Assembly (NCBI GenBank): GCA_035236585.1
Contig: CP141137.1
Location: 50,800,057 to 50,864,056 of the forward strand
DNA: 64,000 nt
Direction of reading: 5' to 3'
Source of the DNA: Warburgia ugandensis
Lineage: Eukaryota; Streptophyta; Magnoliopsida; Canellales; Canellaceae
Under the pieces are notes generated by a model. It was given only the letters and a program-made list of their open reading frames with translations. It was not told where the DNA came from and did no database searches. Of the stretch, positions 1-11,575 are shown one piece after another (within the stretch, counting starts at the first letter, position 1; each line of letters begins with the position of its first letter). The position numbers and the translations under genes are program-made.

Positions 1-298
1 CATTGCACCAAGACTTCCCCGTCACAAGCAGCAAAAACACACTAAACAAAATGGCCCACTGAGCTGACAAACAAAAAGGCAAGCAGAGAAAATAGAAGAC
101 AAGCAAGCCCATCATAAAAACATATGCTTACCACATACTTGACAAGATAATGATTACACAATATAACATAAGCACCAGTGTTTTATGTAATATTTGAAGT
201 GTTCAAATGTATAACTATAATCTCGTGTAACATACTACAATGAATTTGATTGAATAACAATAAACAAAACAAATAATGATATATTTAATTGTCGAGAT

Positions 299-478
299 GA
301 AGGGGAGCCTTGGTGCAATAGTAGAGTTGTCGTTGTGTGACCTTGAGGTCACAGGTTCAAAGCATGGAAACAGCCTCTTGCGAAATGCAAGGTAAGGCTG
401 CATGCTATTGACCCTTGTGGTCTGCCCATTCCATGGACACTGCATACGTGGGAGCTTCATGCACCAGGGCTGCCCTTT
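299..478 (+). mobile_element. Au SINE, full length
   Basis: This is a tRNA-derived plant Au SINE. It has a box A-like GCCTTGGTGCAA, a box B-like ACAGGTTCAA, the family core CAGCCTCTTGC, and the 3' end GGGCTGCCCTTT. It lies between an exact 17-bp target duplication, TATTTAATTGTCGAGAT, at 282-298 and 479-495. The perfect duplication points to a fairly recent insertion. Confidence 0.93.
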
Positions 479-495
479 TATTTAATTGTCGAGAT

Positions 496-1651
496 CAAAG
501 AAGACAAAATGAGTGGAAAGTGGATAATAACTGCTCTATGTACAAATATTATAACATGTGAATAAGCCAACTGATCTAGAATTTCTCTCATATAGAATGA
601 CAGTGATCTTTATATACTTAGGGAGCTCATGGAAGAAATTACGAATAAAATTAACTGCAACTTGATGGCACCTCTAGTACATGATAGGGGACAAGGGAGA
701 AACAAGATGAACACCCAAGGTCAAAAGTCTTAAGATCCAAATCAATCACGAATGTGGCACACAATTGAGGTACAGCAACTGCTACAGCTATCCTAGGTTC
801 TCTTCCTAGATATCAAGTATTGCTAGACCAAGCAGACCAAGCAAAACTATTAGTGTCCTGGCAAATTAGATCAGAAATGTAGTGAGATTCAAGTTTGATG
901 TAGATGAATCCAATATCCTTAATTACATGTGGCCCATGTTTCACTAAACGTATACAGTACAGTCAACTGGTTCATCTAAGCAAAAGTAAACTGATGAATT
1001 GCACATACAACATGAGCAGATTTAGAAGGAATATGAACATATTCTGTTGATGTACATACCCCATTATCTTCAGAAAACTCTTGCTGATGACAAACAGATG
1101 AACGAAGACATTTAGATCTAGCCGGTCAATTTCCAACAGGTGTAAATGACCAAGTTATCCCATAGTTTAGGCGATGACATTTATATACAGTAATGGTAGG
1201 TTAAAAAATCTCCATTGATGAGACTACACACTAGTTCTCAGTATTGTTATCAAGGCCCCTGCAAAAGCAATTGGACAGCCACATAATAGAGGTGGCTGAC
1301 AACAAGACCATGCCCAATTTATTAACTTAAAGTAGCCTAACCTTTGAAGTTGCAAGTTAGAGATATTCAACAGCTTCTGCAGACAAAGTGGATAAAGAAT
1401 TCACTTGACATAAATCTAAAAGAAACATGTTTGGCAACGATCAAGCAATAGATAAATGCACAAATAACATTCACCTAGGGATCCAATTTCTTTTTTAAAC
1501 TGAATTACATGATTCCAAGCATCCACATAATATGAGTCATTTTGTACATAAAAAAACTTTGGGGGTGGAACTCGTCTTAACCCATGAGAATAGTTCTTTA
1601 TGAACAAGGCAAATTAATCATTTAAGTTCTCATCCAAGAATTATCATTTAA
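496..1651. other. No gene recognised; probable PEX3 intron sequence
   Basis: This AT-rich stretch has no long reading frame and no recognisable domain on either strand. PEX3 exons 1-4 lie on the minus strand at 8.4-9.3 kb and read toward this end, so the stretch is either inside PEX3 intron 4 or between genes. A short piece near 1370 on the minus strand has splice-like borders, but it matches nothing I know in PEX3. Confidence 0.4.
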
Positions 1652-1666
1652 TATGCAGTTCCAACA

Positions 1667-1754
1667 TAAAGGGCGGCCCTGGTGTACAAAGCTCCAGCTA
1701 TGCAAGGTCCAGGGAAGGGGCAGACCCCAAGGATCTATAGTACGCAGCATCACC
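1667..1754 (-). mobile_element. Au SINE, 5'-truncated
   Basis: This is the 3' part of an Au SINE in reverse orientation (GGGCGGCCCTGGTG...GTACGCAGC). An exact 15-bp target duplication, TATGCAGTTCCAACA, flanks it at 1652-1666 and 1755-1769. The truncation therefore arose during retrotransposition, not by later deletion. Confidence 0.88.
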
Positions 1755-2065
1755 TATGCAGTTCCAACAAAGTGTGGCTGCATCACACAAAGTGTGTGTG
1801 ATTCACGCAGAACTCAAGTATTCTTCAATCTTTTTATGTTAGCATTGAAGGATTCTATTAGATAAATTCTGTTATGAATTAACACTTGTAACATGCACGC
1901 ATCACACACACTTGTGTGCTGCACCCTTTGTCATGGTGGGTCCCATCTTTGGGTAATCAGAACTGTTCACTTGATTTCCCTCAGTTTAGATATCTCGTGT
2001 TAAACATCTCTAGGATTGGATAAGTCTAATATCCACAAAAGGTACATACAACTCGTTCATTTTGA

Positions 2066-2102
2066 TCCCTAATCAGGATAAGGTCTTGATGATGATGATG
2101 AG
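2066..2102 (+). repeat. RTE-type LINE 3' tail fragment
   Basis: The stretch holds GGATAAGGTCTTGATGATG followed by more GATGAT repeats. It matches the 3' terminus of the LINE at 60022-63180 read on the minus strand. Only the tail is present, so it looks like an extremely 5'-truncated insertion. Confidence 0.5.
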
Positions 2103-2264
2103 TCATCCACAAATAAGAAAAATCATACAAAGAGTTTTAATTACCCAAAGGTGGGGCCCACCATAATAAAGTAGGGCCCCAATGCACAAGTGTGTATGAC
2201 GTGCGCACCATACAAGTCTTCCTCCTATTAGAGACCATCATTGACAAATTGGTCAGCTGTTAAT

Positions 2265-2345
2265 CAATTAAAGGGGCAGCCCAGTGCACAAAGCTCCCAC
2301 CTATGTGGGGTCCGGGGAAGGGGCATACCACAAGGGCCTATAGTA
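2265..2345 (-). mobile_element. Au SINE, 5'-truncated
   Basis: This is a reverse-oriented Au SINE 3' fragment (AAGGGGCAGCCCAGTGCAC...CACAAGGGCC). It is bounded by an exact 13-bp target duplication, GTCAGCTGTTAAT, at 2252-2264 and 2346-2358. Confidence 0.87.
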
Positions 2346-2454
2346 GTCAGCTGTTAATAGATTCTGTTAGACAAAAGCTTCCCATGCGGCTCCACCTAGT
2401 ATTTAGATGCCTAATTTTTATGGGTTCATTAGTCTCATGGTAGCCATGTTTATA

Positions 2455-5430
2455 TTTTATTTGCAAAGATAAGTATGACGAGTAGTCAAAGTGTATGCAA
2501 GCAAGGCACTAGTCATCAAGGTGGTCATAGTAATACACCACCACCTATGGAGGGAGACATTGGACGGCAGCATGCCAAACCATTTCAGCAGAATAAGGCA
2601 AAGCCACAGTGCAACTACTACAACAAGGTTATAAATGGAGGAGTAGCTCAATTGAAGCAGCACTTGGCACATAAACAAGGCAACATGGCCCCATATGCCC
2701 AGAAGTATCTCGTAAGATTAGGAGAATAATGGTCAAGCACATGGAAGAAGGTAAGTTGAAAAAGTTATGAGAGAGAGAGCAGTTACGTGAAGTATTAATA
2801 GTGGATGATGATGACAACATGATGAATTAGATTCAGACTCAGATCTATGTTAAGAGATGAGCGCAACTGAAGCAAAGCGCCATTTCGAAGATAAGAGAAA
2901 ACAATTTTTGCAACATGAATTAGTTCATGCAGGTAGCTCATCGCGAGCTCCACATACAAACAAACGTGCAATACAGAGAAAAGACGTGCACAAACAAGGG
3001 CGCAGAAGCAAAGGAGTAAAGAGCAGGGAGTGGGTTTGTATATCAAAAGGAGTAGGCAAAATAACCAAAAATTAAGCAGTCTCTGTTGAAAGAATTAGTG
3101 AAAAAGGGCAGGACAGATAATGACAAAATTTATAACATTCTCCCACCTTCCATCTACTCCATTGACCTTGTAGACAACCCGTACTATAAGCCATACTTAA
3201 TAACAATGGCAGAAGCAGTAAATGCAGGATTGAAGTTGCCTTCTCCATATAAATTTACAATAAGTACCTTGACATGAAGGTGGACAAACTGAAAGGATGG
3301 ATTAATAGCTTTAAGGGCATATGAGAAGAGCGAGGAGTTACCATTATGTCTGATGGATGGACACCCCAACCAAAAAAGTCAATGATAAACTTTCCAGTTT
3401 GCTATAATTGTGGCACTATTTTTCATAAGTCAATCGATACATAGAACCAAAAAATGGACACAGATTATCTTCAAACTCATGGCTAAGGTCATTAAAGAGA
3501 TTGGAAATGGGTATGTAGTTCAAATCGTGACTAATAACGCAGCAAACTAAAATTCCGCAGCAAAGAGGCTAATGGATAAAAGATAACATTATATTGGGTC
3601 CCATGTGCTGCACATTGAATGGACCTGAATTGGAGGAAATGTGGCAATTGACAGGAGGAAAATAACATGTTTCACATATAATTCTGCATATTTAGTGAGC
3701 TTGATGGAGACTCACAAATATTACGCACTTAAAAGGGCCCAGCATCACACGATTTGCCACTAACCACATAGTGTTAGAATCTTTAATAAATATAAAGATG
3801 CATTGCAGTGCGTGTTTGTTTCACCTCAATGTACATCAAGGTATTCACCCGGTAGAGGAAAATCTGAAGAAGCAAGGAGTATTGTACTAGATGAAAGCTT
3901 TTGGGAGAAAGCTGCAGATGCCATCATAGTGCCCTAGCCTCCAATCAAAATTCTCAGACTAGTTGATGGTGATGATAAGCCTACAAAGGGCTTAATTTAT
4001 GATGCCATGAAATAGCAAGTACAGAAATAAGAAAAAATGTAGCAAAGAGTACTTGATCATTAACCAACAGTGGGAGAAGACTTTGCATCATGATATACAC
4101 ACAGCTAGTACTTCATTTAACTTCTACTGATTATACTTGTGTTTTTGAAGCATGAGTTCAATTTAGAGATTCTACACCATAACATAATACCTTTGTTACT
4201 ATTTGCAGCATAATTGCTAAATCCATCCATCCAATTCAATGTTGATATGTCTACAAGCACAAAAATTTATGATGCAATTACAAATGTGATCAAATGCCAC
4301 GAGCCTGATATTGATGTATAGATACAGGCTCTGAATGAGGTAAAAATACTACTAGACTGGAATATTGTATTTCAAGAAGTTTTCATCATTCTTAACCCTT
4401 TACAAAATTTTCTAGTATGCTGCTGATTTTCTTTTAGATTGATATGTTCAGAAATAAGATTGGCACATTCCAAACACCTATAGCCAGCGAACATGGAAAG
4501 GGGTAGCTCCAAGTAATATATAGTTGAACAACAAGTGCTTGATTCATAACATTAGATAAATCATTGACTAAATTTCATATGTCAATGGCGTATCTGATTG
4601 CTGGGTCACTTACAACAATGATACATGAGCTTTGAGAAAGATAGTTATCTGGGTCTGTAGTCAAACAATGTCTTCTTTGAACTATAAGCAAAACTAGAGC
4701 ACCTTTACACTCATTCACACAAAGCACAAAAACAGGTCAACTAGGGAGAGACCGGACAAATTGGTTTTTGGTTGCTTCAACCAAAGGCTAAGAATGAGGC
4801 AGTTAAAGAGAAGGCCTGGAGATTATGACAGTTATGAGCCAACAAATCTAGATTATATATTTGACACATCAGATTCGTTTGATTTGTAGATTGAAGAGAG
4901 AGAACCACCAATGAAAATATTGATGAAGAATGGTTAGATGATGTGATGCAAGGAATTCAGGGTCTACAACAAGTACAAGAACCTCAACATGCTCAACCTA
5001 GCTCCTCCCCTCCTTCAATTACCACTCTAGACAGTGGTTCAACAATGAATCCACATTGTAAAGGATATGTCAAAACTTGTATGAGCAACTTATGGACATG
5101 ATGGCTCACATGATGAGATATTGGTCTTAATGGAAGGCACTATAGCACAATGCATAATCTTGTGTCTTGCCGTGATGATACTAAAGATAATTAGCATGAG
5201 TCTGACATTGTCAATGATGCATGTCTGAAAGGAAGGCCCCATTTTTGCAGAATATATTATTATGAGACATATGGAGATAATTCTTACTATCAAGAATCAT
5301 AAGATGTTGAGGCGATAGTTGCTGGTGGTGGGGGATATGACTTCCTCTTCTCTTATCAACTACAACACCATGGCTATGGGTACTGATATAATCCATAATA
5401 TAGCAAAGCACTAATAATTCATATAAAAAT
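2455..5430 (+). pseudogene. Degenerate hAT-type transposase (BED finger, DUF659)
   Basis: Pieces of a plant hAT-like transposase appear in order. A BED zinc finger (QCNYYNKVINGGVAQLKQHL) is encoded near 2600-2665. A DUF659 start (YNILPPSIYSIDL) lies near 3134-3175. The DUF659 core GVTIMSDGW sits around 3340-3360, followed by remnants of the DN..N and CAAH regions near 3530-3620. A central region with a PxxQ..D-like stretch follows around 4210-4260. A C-terminal acidic tail with a Gly/Tyr-rich end runs to about 5400. Frameshifts and stop codons separate every block, so it cannot encode a protein. I found no terminal inverted repeats or target duplication, so the limits are approximate. Confidence 0.85.
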
Positions 5431-6413
5431 AGCACATGAGACTTTTGAGAAATAGATACATGAAAAATCACAAAAAAAAATATCTCAATAGGAATCTAAT
5501 GCTAAATTACAAAATATGGCTCCATTTTTAAAACTTGTGATTTCAGAAAGGAAAAGTCATGCCAATATGGCCATTATGACCGATATAACCCCCTGTATGA
5601 CCCCGTGATAAAGGTTTTGATTCCTGGCCAATATGATGACCGATACCGCTACTTTGTTCTTTGTTGATTTTTTTATTAATGTTCTCCTCAACAAAGGTGG
5701 TTAGAATATTGGTAGTAACCACCATTCTTACAAAGCTTTTTACAAGGATGATAATGACGTAGCCAAACCAGTGGCCTCCAGAGGAATCACCTAAATACCT
5801 TCTAGTACTAAACTCAATGGTTGTAGACAAAATATCACCAACATCTTTGGCTGCTAAACTAAAAGGAAATGGGATATGGGAGCCCCTTATCGAAGGTCTC
5901 CTCAGTAGGTAAAGTCCTCGATCTCAACAAAATCCAATTAAGTTGAAAGAAGAGCAAAACTGCCTCAAAAGGGCTATGTAAACCTCAAAACAAATAGAGA
6001 CATGCAAAGCATCATACAAGTAAAAAGGGCCTCAGGAAGATCAACTGCAAAAGCTAATTCTGCTACAATTACAAGCAATCTGTCAATACCTTAACTCTCT
6101 GATTGGTTTCTCACATCATTTTATGAACATGAAAAAACCGAGAAGATCCAACAAGGGAAATTTCCATTATCTTATCAAATATCAAGAGACGACCTAGGAC
6201 TTGCCATGGTGGAGAACAGTTTGATCAAATGCAGTCACCCGCGATAAGGAACTTAACAAATTCGATTTCATTCCGATGAATTACTATGTTTGACATTTGA
6301 CTCCACAAGAATTTATGACAATTGCTTTTCTTAATGACTATCCCATGATAGATGTTCACCTTGCATTGCCAAGGTATAATTCCAGAAAGGAGAATTTATC
6401 AACAAACATGAAC
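5431..6413. other. No gene seen
   Basis: There is no reading frame with a recognisable domain and no clear repeat structure. Like the rest of 1-8395, this may be PEX3 intron sequence. Confidence 0.4.
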
Positions 6414-6430
6414 CATCAGATCAGGACATA

Positions 6431-6609
6431 AAAAGGGCAGTCACGATGCATGAAGCTCCAGCCTATGCGGGGTCCAGGGAAGGGGCAAACCACAAGGGGC
6501 TATAATACGCAGCCTTACCTTGCATTTTTGCAAAAGGCTGTTTCCGTGCCTTGAACCCGTGACCTCAAGGTCACATGACGACAACTTTTACCGTTGCGCC
6601 AAGGCTAAA
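6431..6609 (-). mobile_element. Au SINE, nearly full length
   Basis: This is a reverse-oriented Au SINE. It begins with AAAAGGGCAG (the reverse of CTGCCCTTT) and runs to TTGCGCCAAGG at the 5' end of the element. Flanks at 6414-6430 and 6610-6626 form a 17-bp target duplication with one mismatch. Confidence 0.91.
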
Positions 6610-6835
6610 CATCATATCAGGACATAAGGTAGTAAAATTTGGGTCTATTTGGGATGTAGATATACTCAATATAGGATCATGTATAAGCAAATATAGTATT
6701 TGCAACTATATCTAAAGATGTTGAATGTTTATGCACCTTAAAGAGTCCTCTATGGGTATGCAAAGACATTAAGGTGGTAACAATGTCAATCCGAACAGGA
6801 TTCAAGTGAATCGAGAATATTAAAAATCATTATCA

Positions 6836-6945
6836 TAATCAAGACATTATCCCAATTAGGGGTCAGCCACATGAATCTCATTCCTCCATTTCACTCTATT
6901 AAATACCATGGCTTCATTTACTCCCAAAGTTTTTAAATCTATTAC
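6836..6945 (-). repeat. RTE-type LINE 3' end fragment
   Basis: The stretch CATTATCATAATCAAGACAT through CAAAGTTTTTAAATCT matches, with a few differences, the 3' terminus of the large LINE at 60022-60140. Orientation is the same: element 3' end at low coordinate. It is a 5'-truncated copy. Confidence 0.7.
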
Positions 6946-6949
6946 AACT

Positions 6950-7735
6950 CAATGAGTACTTTGCAAGCAGACTATCAAGCCTTGAGGCTAAGAACCTTCC
7001 TTTTTCTTCATAACAAAGATTCATCCAAGCTAAGAGGAGTATTGATTATTCAGATTGGCTTCGTCAAGTCATAGTTGACTCATCTAACTCATAAACCACA
7101 TTTAAGATGAGACAAATATCTAAATCCCATACTGTAAGATCTGATCCTAGGGTTCTTTGGCTATTGAATCTTGTCAAGGAAGAGGTGGGAAAGGTACTGA
7201 GTGAACAAGAGTTTCAGCCTATCAAATCACTAGCCAAGCCCAAATATAAATCTTTAAATGACTTGCTGAAAAATTTTAAGTTGTCTGACCTTGTTCCTAC
7301 TTAGTCATAGTTTTCACCAGAACCCACCATCAAGGAAAGGAATACATAAGGAAATGAGGAACACCTGGTACTCATTGGGAATGATAAAGCAATGACAGAC
7401 TACTATAATCTTTCCAATAAATTGTGCTTGCTGGGTGCCCGTAAGTCATAGATGATGTTGCTTGGATACGTGAGTAAAATCATGTGGAATCCTCAAAAGA
7501 TGATTGAAGCAGCTTTATGCCAAAATCGGCTAACAAATTGAGATATAACCAGGCAGCAGATAATAAGTTCAGATATTTTGGTCATGTTTTCCCTTTTTTT
7601 TCTTTTCTTTTTTTGTTTTTGCTCGCTAACTTGGCCATGGTTAGCACAACATCCATGTTCTTGTCCAGTGCTTTAACCCAGTTTCCCAGAAAGCTGCAAT
7701 GTGTTTATATATGTAAAAAGCTGAGAATTACCAAG
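6950..7735. other. Unassigned sequence with short plus-strand frames
   Basis: A 65-codon plus-strand frame at 7107-7304 is followed, in pieces, by further peptide-like sequence to about 7560. I do not recognise it. It has no start context or splice structure that I trust and may be a decayed element. Confidence 0.3.
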
Positions 7736-7739
7736 GTGA

Positions 7740-7850
7740 AACAGCCTCTTGCAAAATGCAAGGTAAGGCTGAGTACTATTGACCCTTGTGGTCTGCCCCT
7801 TCCCCAGACCCCGCATACGCAGAAGCTTCGTGCACCAGGTTGCCCTTTTT
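7740..7850 (+). mobile_element. Au SINE, 5'-truncated
   Basis: The Au SINE core starts at AAACAGCCTCTTGC and runs to CACCAGGTTGCCCTTTTTT. The tRNA-like head is missing. I could not find a convincing target duplication. Confidence 0.82.
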
Positions 7851-8395
7851 TAGAGTGTTCAAATTGCCATGATAAGAAATATAAAAGGGGTAGAAAGTAC
7901 AGTCCAACGGTTGCGATAGTTTTCAAGGACATTCATCCAAAATAACAACAATGAAGTGCCTCGAGTTTTTCTCCTTCATATTTGAATCCCAAGATATATA
8001 AATTGTAATGATAACCTATTTCAGCTACTGACATTCCTTCTCAGCCTAACCTTCTCTTAATGAACAATTCACAATAATCTAGCATTGTCCACATAATATA
8101 GTGCTCTCTGAACGGCCAAATGATGTAGCCTAGTAAATATCACCACAATCAAGTCAATATTGCTTCTTATGTCATTGGAAGTTTCATATCACATGATTGT
8201 CAATCAATTACTTGATTAGTCATGTTATATGAGATACAAAAGACCAAGTTTTCACACAAAAGTTTGGAACATCCATACATTTTATCAGCATTAATAACAG
8301 GCGTGGACTGTAAATGATATCTCAAGATAAAAGGTTGGGTAATCATATAAAAACATAAAATGTTCTTTTGAGAGAGAAGGTTAAGCCAATACTAC
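7851..8395. other. PEX3 intron 4, proximal part
   Basis: The sequence downstream (minus strand) of the PEX3 exon 4 donor at 8395-8394 shows no further PEX3 coding homology. It is AT-rich and otherwise featureless. Confidence 0.5.
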
Positions 8396-9280
8396 CTGAG
8401 AACTTCCTAACCCTCGGGCTGTATCAATATAGAGATGCCTTCCCAATATGTTGACCTGAACTCTTATGTATAAGCCGAGTATTGTTACTGCCCACAATGA
8501 CAGTGATGTTCTGGTGAAACCTAACAGTCCATTAAAACAAAAACAATCAAGTCATCACTGAAAATGCTTTTTCTAGAGTAAGCTAATAAGCCACTTTTTT
8601 AACTGAAGTGCAGATAGTTATTTGCAAAATAATGAGAAAGATCACAAGGCAAAAGAAGTAAACAAATGTGAACAGCGTAAACGTTAAACAAATAGCATAC
8701 TAAGAATCTTAAGTCTTTCCCATAGCTCAAGCTTCTCCTTTGGCGTGAGAGTACTAGGCTGACCCTTTCCTTGCATCAGCCTGTCCGTCAACTGAGAAAG
8801 GTCTAACTCTTCGGATATTCGATTCCGTAAATAATTGATTGCATGAGGCAATGTTGTTGAATCTGATATTCGTTGAATGCTCTCGAAGAGGGTTTGCAAC
8901 CTATCATAACAAAAGTGCTCAAAAAGATTAAAATAAACACATAAGAGGCAATTTTAGCATGTTTGTGAAGATGTCATGGGATATTGATCTTAACTGGGCC
9001 TTAATGAGTTCATCAGCTTGTCGCTGGTTTTCAATTTCTCTTTCCAATTCGGACAGTCTCTGCTTATGAGCAACATATAACTTATACAAAACGTATCCAC
9101 TCCCTAAAACTCCCAAAACAAAAACCTTCCTTCTATGCCTTCTCCAGAAATCCCTGCTTCATGCATACAAATATGAACAATTCAAATGCAACTTCTCATT
9201 CAACAATAACAAATTATTCAAGCTCAATAGGGAGAGTAATAGGAACAACTAAGGACAAAAACTGACCTTAACGAAAGCAT
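8396..9280 (-). CDS. PEX3: Peroxin-3 (PEX3), exons 1-4, N-terminal part
   Basis: PEX3 is the peroxisomal membrane protein that recruits PEX19 and its membrane-protein cargo in peroxisome biogenesis. Four coding exons are read on the minus strand: 9267-9280, 8995-9153, 8701-8900 and 8396-8520, with introns ending GT..AG. They sum to 498 nt (166 codons) in a continuous frame. The start is ATG at 9280, giving MLSLR. Next come the basic stretch DFWRRHRRK and a hydrophobic anchor with GVLGSGYVLYKLY. A charged region, the conserved block STTLPHAI, LWERLKILS, and finally LYIRVQVNILGRHLYIDTAR follow; all match plant PEX3. The family is usually about 370 residues, so roughly the C-terminal 55% is absent. 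I found no later exon down to base 1, which implies an intron 4 longer than 8.3 kb or a broken gene. No frame damage is seen in the exons present. Confidence 0.93.
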
Positions 9281-10149
9281 GTTTGATGTCAGAGAGCCCA
9301 AAAATCCATGACTAAACCTTCACTCGATGGAAAACCATTGGAAGTTTAGAGGAGCAATAAACGGTTGATGGGTATTGAAGGAAACTGTTCGGAAAGAAAA
9401 ACCCACCTGTAGAAATCTAATGTTGGAGAGAATGAAATGTTAGATTAGCTTCTTCTCTGTGTTTTAGTGAATAGAGCGACAGACAGACAGACAGAAGGAG
9501 AGAGTGGTGGTCTGGTTCCTCTGCTTTCTTCACAGGTTTTGAGATTTTGGCTGCTACACTACGAATTTCTTCGATAAATTTGTTATTTGTGTTCCTTCGT
9601 GGCATGACCAACAAAACATAAAGCCCAATGCCGAAGACTGTATTCTACAATATCTTCTTCGGGATGTCGCGATAAATTTCGAGAAATTGTTCGAACATAG
9701 GGTTTGAAAACTTATGACTCGGCTTGACTCACCTTCTAGCGAGTCGTGTTTAAACGCCAAAAAAAAAAAAAAAAAATCTTATCTGTCCCTCACGGAGATG
9801 TAATTGAAGTATATCCCTGGGAATTAGGATAATAATTTTTAGGTAGCTTGCATTATAAATTTCTGTTGTGTAGAAAAAAGAAAACATGTTATTCAAATTC
9901 ATACTTTTAATTACAAAGCATGGAAACTTGTAATGTTGCAAAGAATAATTATAAAGACTATAAATTAAATGATAGGAGAAGTTTGAAACCAATGTAGTTT
10001 GGCTGCAAAAGAAACAAAAAAAAGAGAACCAGCACTATGCGTATAAAAAAACAGTAGAAATAAAGCAAAAAAATACAACAAATTTATGTGGTTTTACAAG
10101 ATTCTACATCTCCAAGATCTTCTCTGCTATAAAAAAATAGAAAGTACAA
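9281..10149. promoter_or_regulatory. PEX3 upstream region
   Basis: This is the expected 5' leader and promoter of PEX3 on the minus strand. It contains a short GACA repeat at 9479-9493 and an A-tract at about 9760-9776. I see no convincing TATA element, so promoter function is inferred from position only. Confidence 0.35.
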
Positions 10150-10370
10150 TTGAGACTACATACACCTTATTAACCTCCTCCCTAAGCTATTAAATCCACT
10201 AGAAAATTATCTCTCTTGACTACCTTCGAAGTCCTACTTTCTATTTCAACGCATGTAAGACTTCTAAAGAGAAAGTTATTTCTCTTGAGAAAATCCAATC
10301 AAGTAGATCCCACCACTAATGTGGTGGTGATTGAGACATACACATAACAATCTACACCTTAGCTTTATTA
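10150..10370. repeat. Diverged direct repeat, copy 1
   Basis: This segment (GAGACTACATACACC... AAAGAGAAAGTTATTTCTCTT ...GATTGAGACATACAC) repeats at 12570-12790 in the same orientation with many differences. The pair flanks the long-TIR element. They may be remnants of a retroelement's repeated ends, but I could not define termini. Confidence 0.55.
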
Positions 10371-10455
10371 TGGCCATTTTGAAGAGTTTCTATAGTGCCT
10401 TCTTGTATGGAATCCAAAGCACAGCACTTCCGAAATCATCATCGGCTTTTAAGAT

Positions 10456-11242
10456 GGGAAAAAGTATAATTTACTACTCTCAACTAATCATGCTGGATAC
10501 TTAAGTCCATAAATCATCCAACTTGCACTTGACTACCCTCAACTATCCCACTTGGTGTCACCTAAGTCCTTGTCTCATACTTTTGTAAGTTTTGGAACCC
10601 ACCTCTAATTATTTTAATATATTTTTGTTTTTAATATTTAAAATATTTTTTATTAAGAATGAAAGAATCTTTTAGAAGAAGAAAAATAGCTCTTCTAATG
10701 AGACACCAACCAAATTTAGGTGATCTGAGCTAATCATCTTATTGGGCTTGCCCTAATTAGGTTGCCTACAAAAAATTCATGCCCATTGAAAGCTTCTTAA
10801 TACTATCTTTTTCAGTTAAAAATTTCAAAGGAAACAATTTGAAAACCAAAAACAACATGGCTCAAATAATCCAGATTATGAAATTTTGTGGCTAGTCAAT
10901 CTAAGTAGGCTTAATAGATGAATGACTAGATCATTCAAAGGAGGCCCCATCATTTTTTGTGTCTGAAAAGCATTTTCCAAGTCAAAAAAACTTTCCAAGG
11001 GAAAAAAGGGCCAAAGCCCTCCACTGGCAAAAACTATAGCAAATATATATCGATTGAGAGAGAGAGAGAGCAGTTATGCCTCTACCCCACCTTCTTCGCT
11101 AAAATTTGTAGTAGCCATAGAAAAAGAGAGAGATAATCATTCGTCCCATTTTCCCCATCATTGGGTGATTTGATCTACTCATCTTATTTGGCCTATACTA
11201 TTTGGGCCTCCAGTGGCAGCCAAAACCACCAACAAGATGAAT

Positions 11243-11321
<79 letters not shown>

Positions 11322-11567
11322 GCAATTTTGTCCAAGGAAAGGAGCTTCATCCCTTTTTTATATTTTCTTTTGTTTTAGTAAAATATATTTAAATATAAAA
11401 AATCAAATTTGTTAAAAATATTCAAAGGTAGGGCCCAAAACTGATGGAAGGACTTACAGTGATGTCAAGTGGGATAGTTGATCATACATTATAAACTGCC
11501 AATTGGAAAATTTAGGGACTTAAGCATCAATACTAATTGGCTAAGGGTAATAAATTTTACTTATCCC
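10456..11567. mobile_element. Non-autonomous DNA transposon with long TIRs
   Basis: The left end begins GGGAAAAAGTATAATTTACT and the right end, reversed, begins GGGATAAGTAAAATTTATTA. The two arms stay alignable for about 180-200 bp and share TCAACTATCCCACTTG. An exact 8-bp direct repeat, TTTAAGAT, flanks the element at 10448-10455 and 11568-11575. No transposase frame is inside. Long arms suggest a Mutator-like element, though 8 bp is short of the usual 9. The interior carries a long CT microsatellite. Confidence 0.8.
11244..11317 (+). repeat. (CT)n microsatellite
   Basis: About 37 uninterrupted CT dinucleotides lie inside the long-TIR element. Confidence 0.97.
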
Positions 11568-11575
11568 TTTAAGAT

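Noticed and set aside
1040..1120. Minus-strand piece with a good donor (AATGGG|GTATGT) and a short open frame
   Set aside because: The peptide does not match the missing half of PEX3 or any family I know; splice-like motifs alone are not enough.
2457..2678. Minus-strand frames over the hAT pseudogene
   Set aside because: They are shadows of the plus-strand BED finger and DUF659 remnants.
7517..7945. 142-codon plus-strand frame
   Set aside because: The second half is translated Au SINE and the first half shows no domain.
11161..11415. Plus-strand frame with a long Ser-Leu run
   Set aside because: It is the CT microsatellite read in frame; no flanking domain or gene structure exists.
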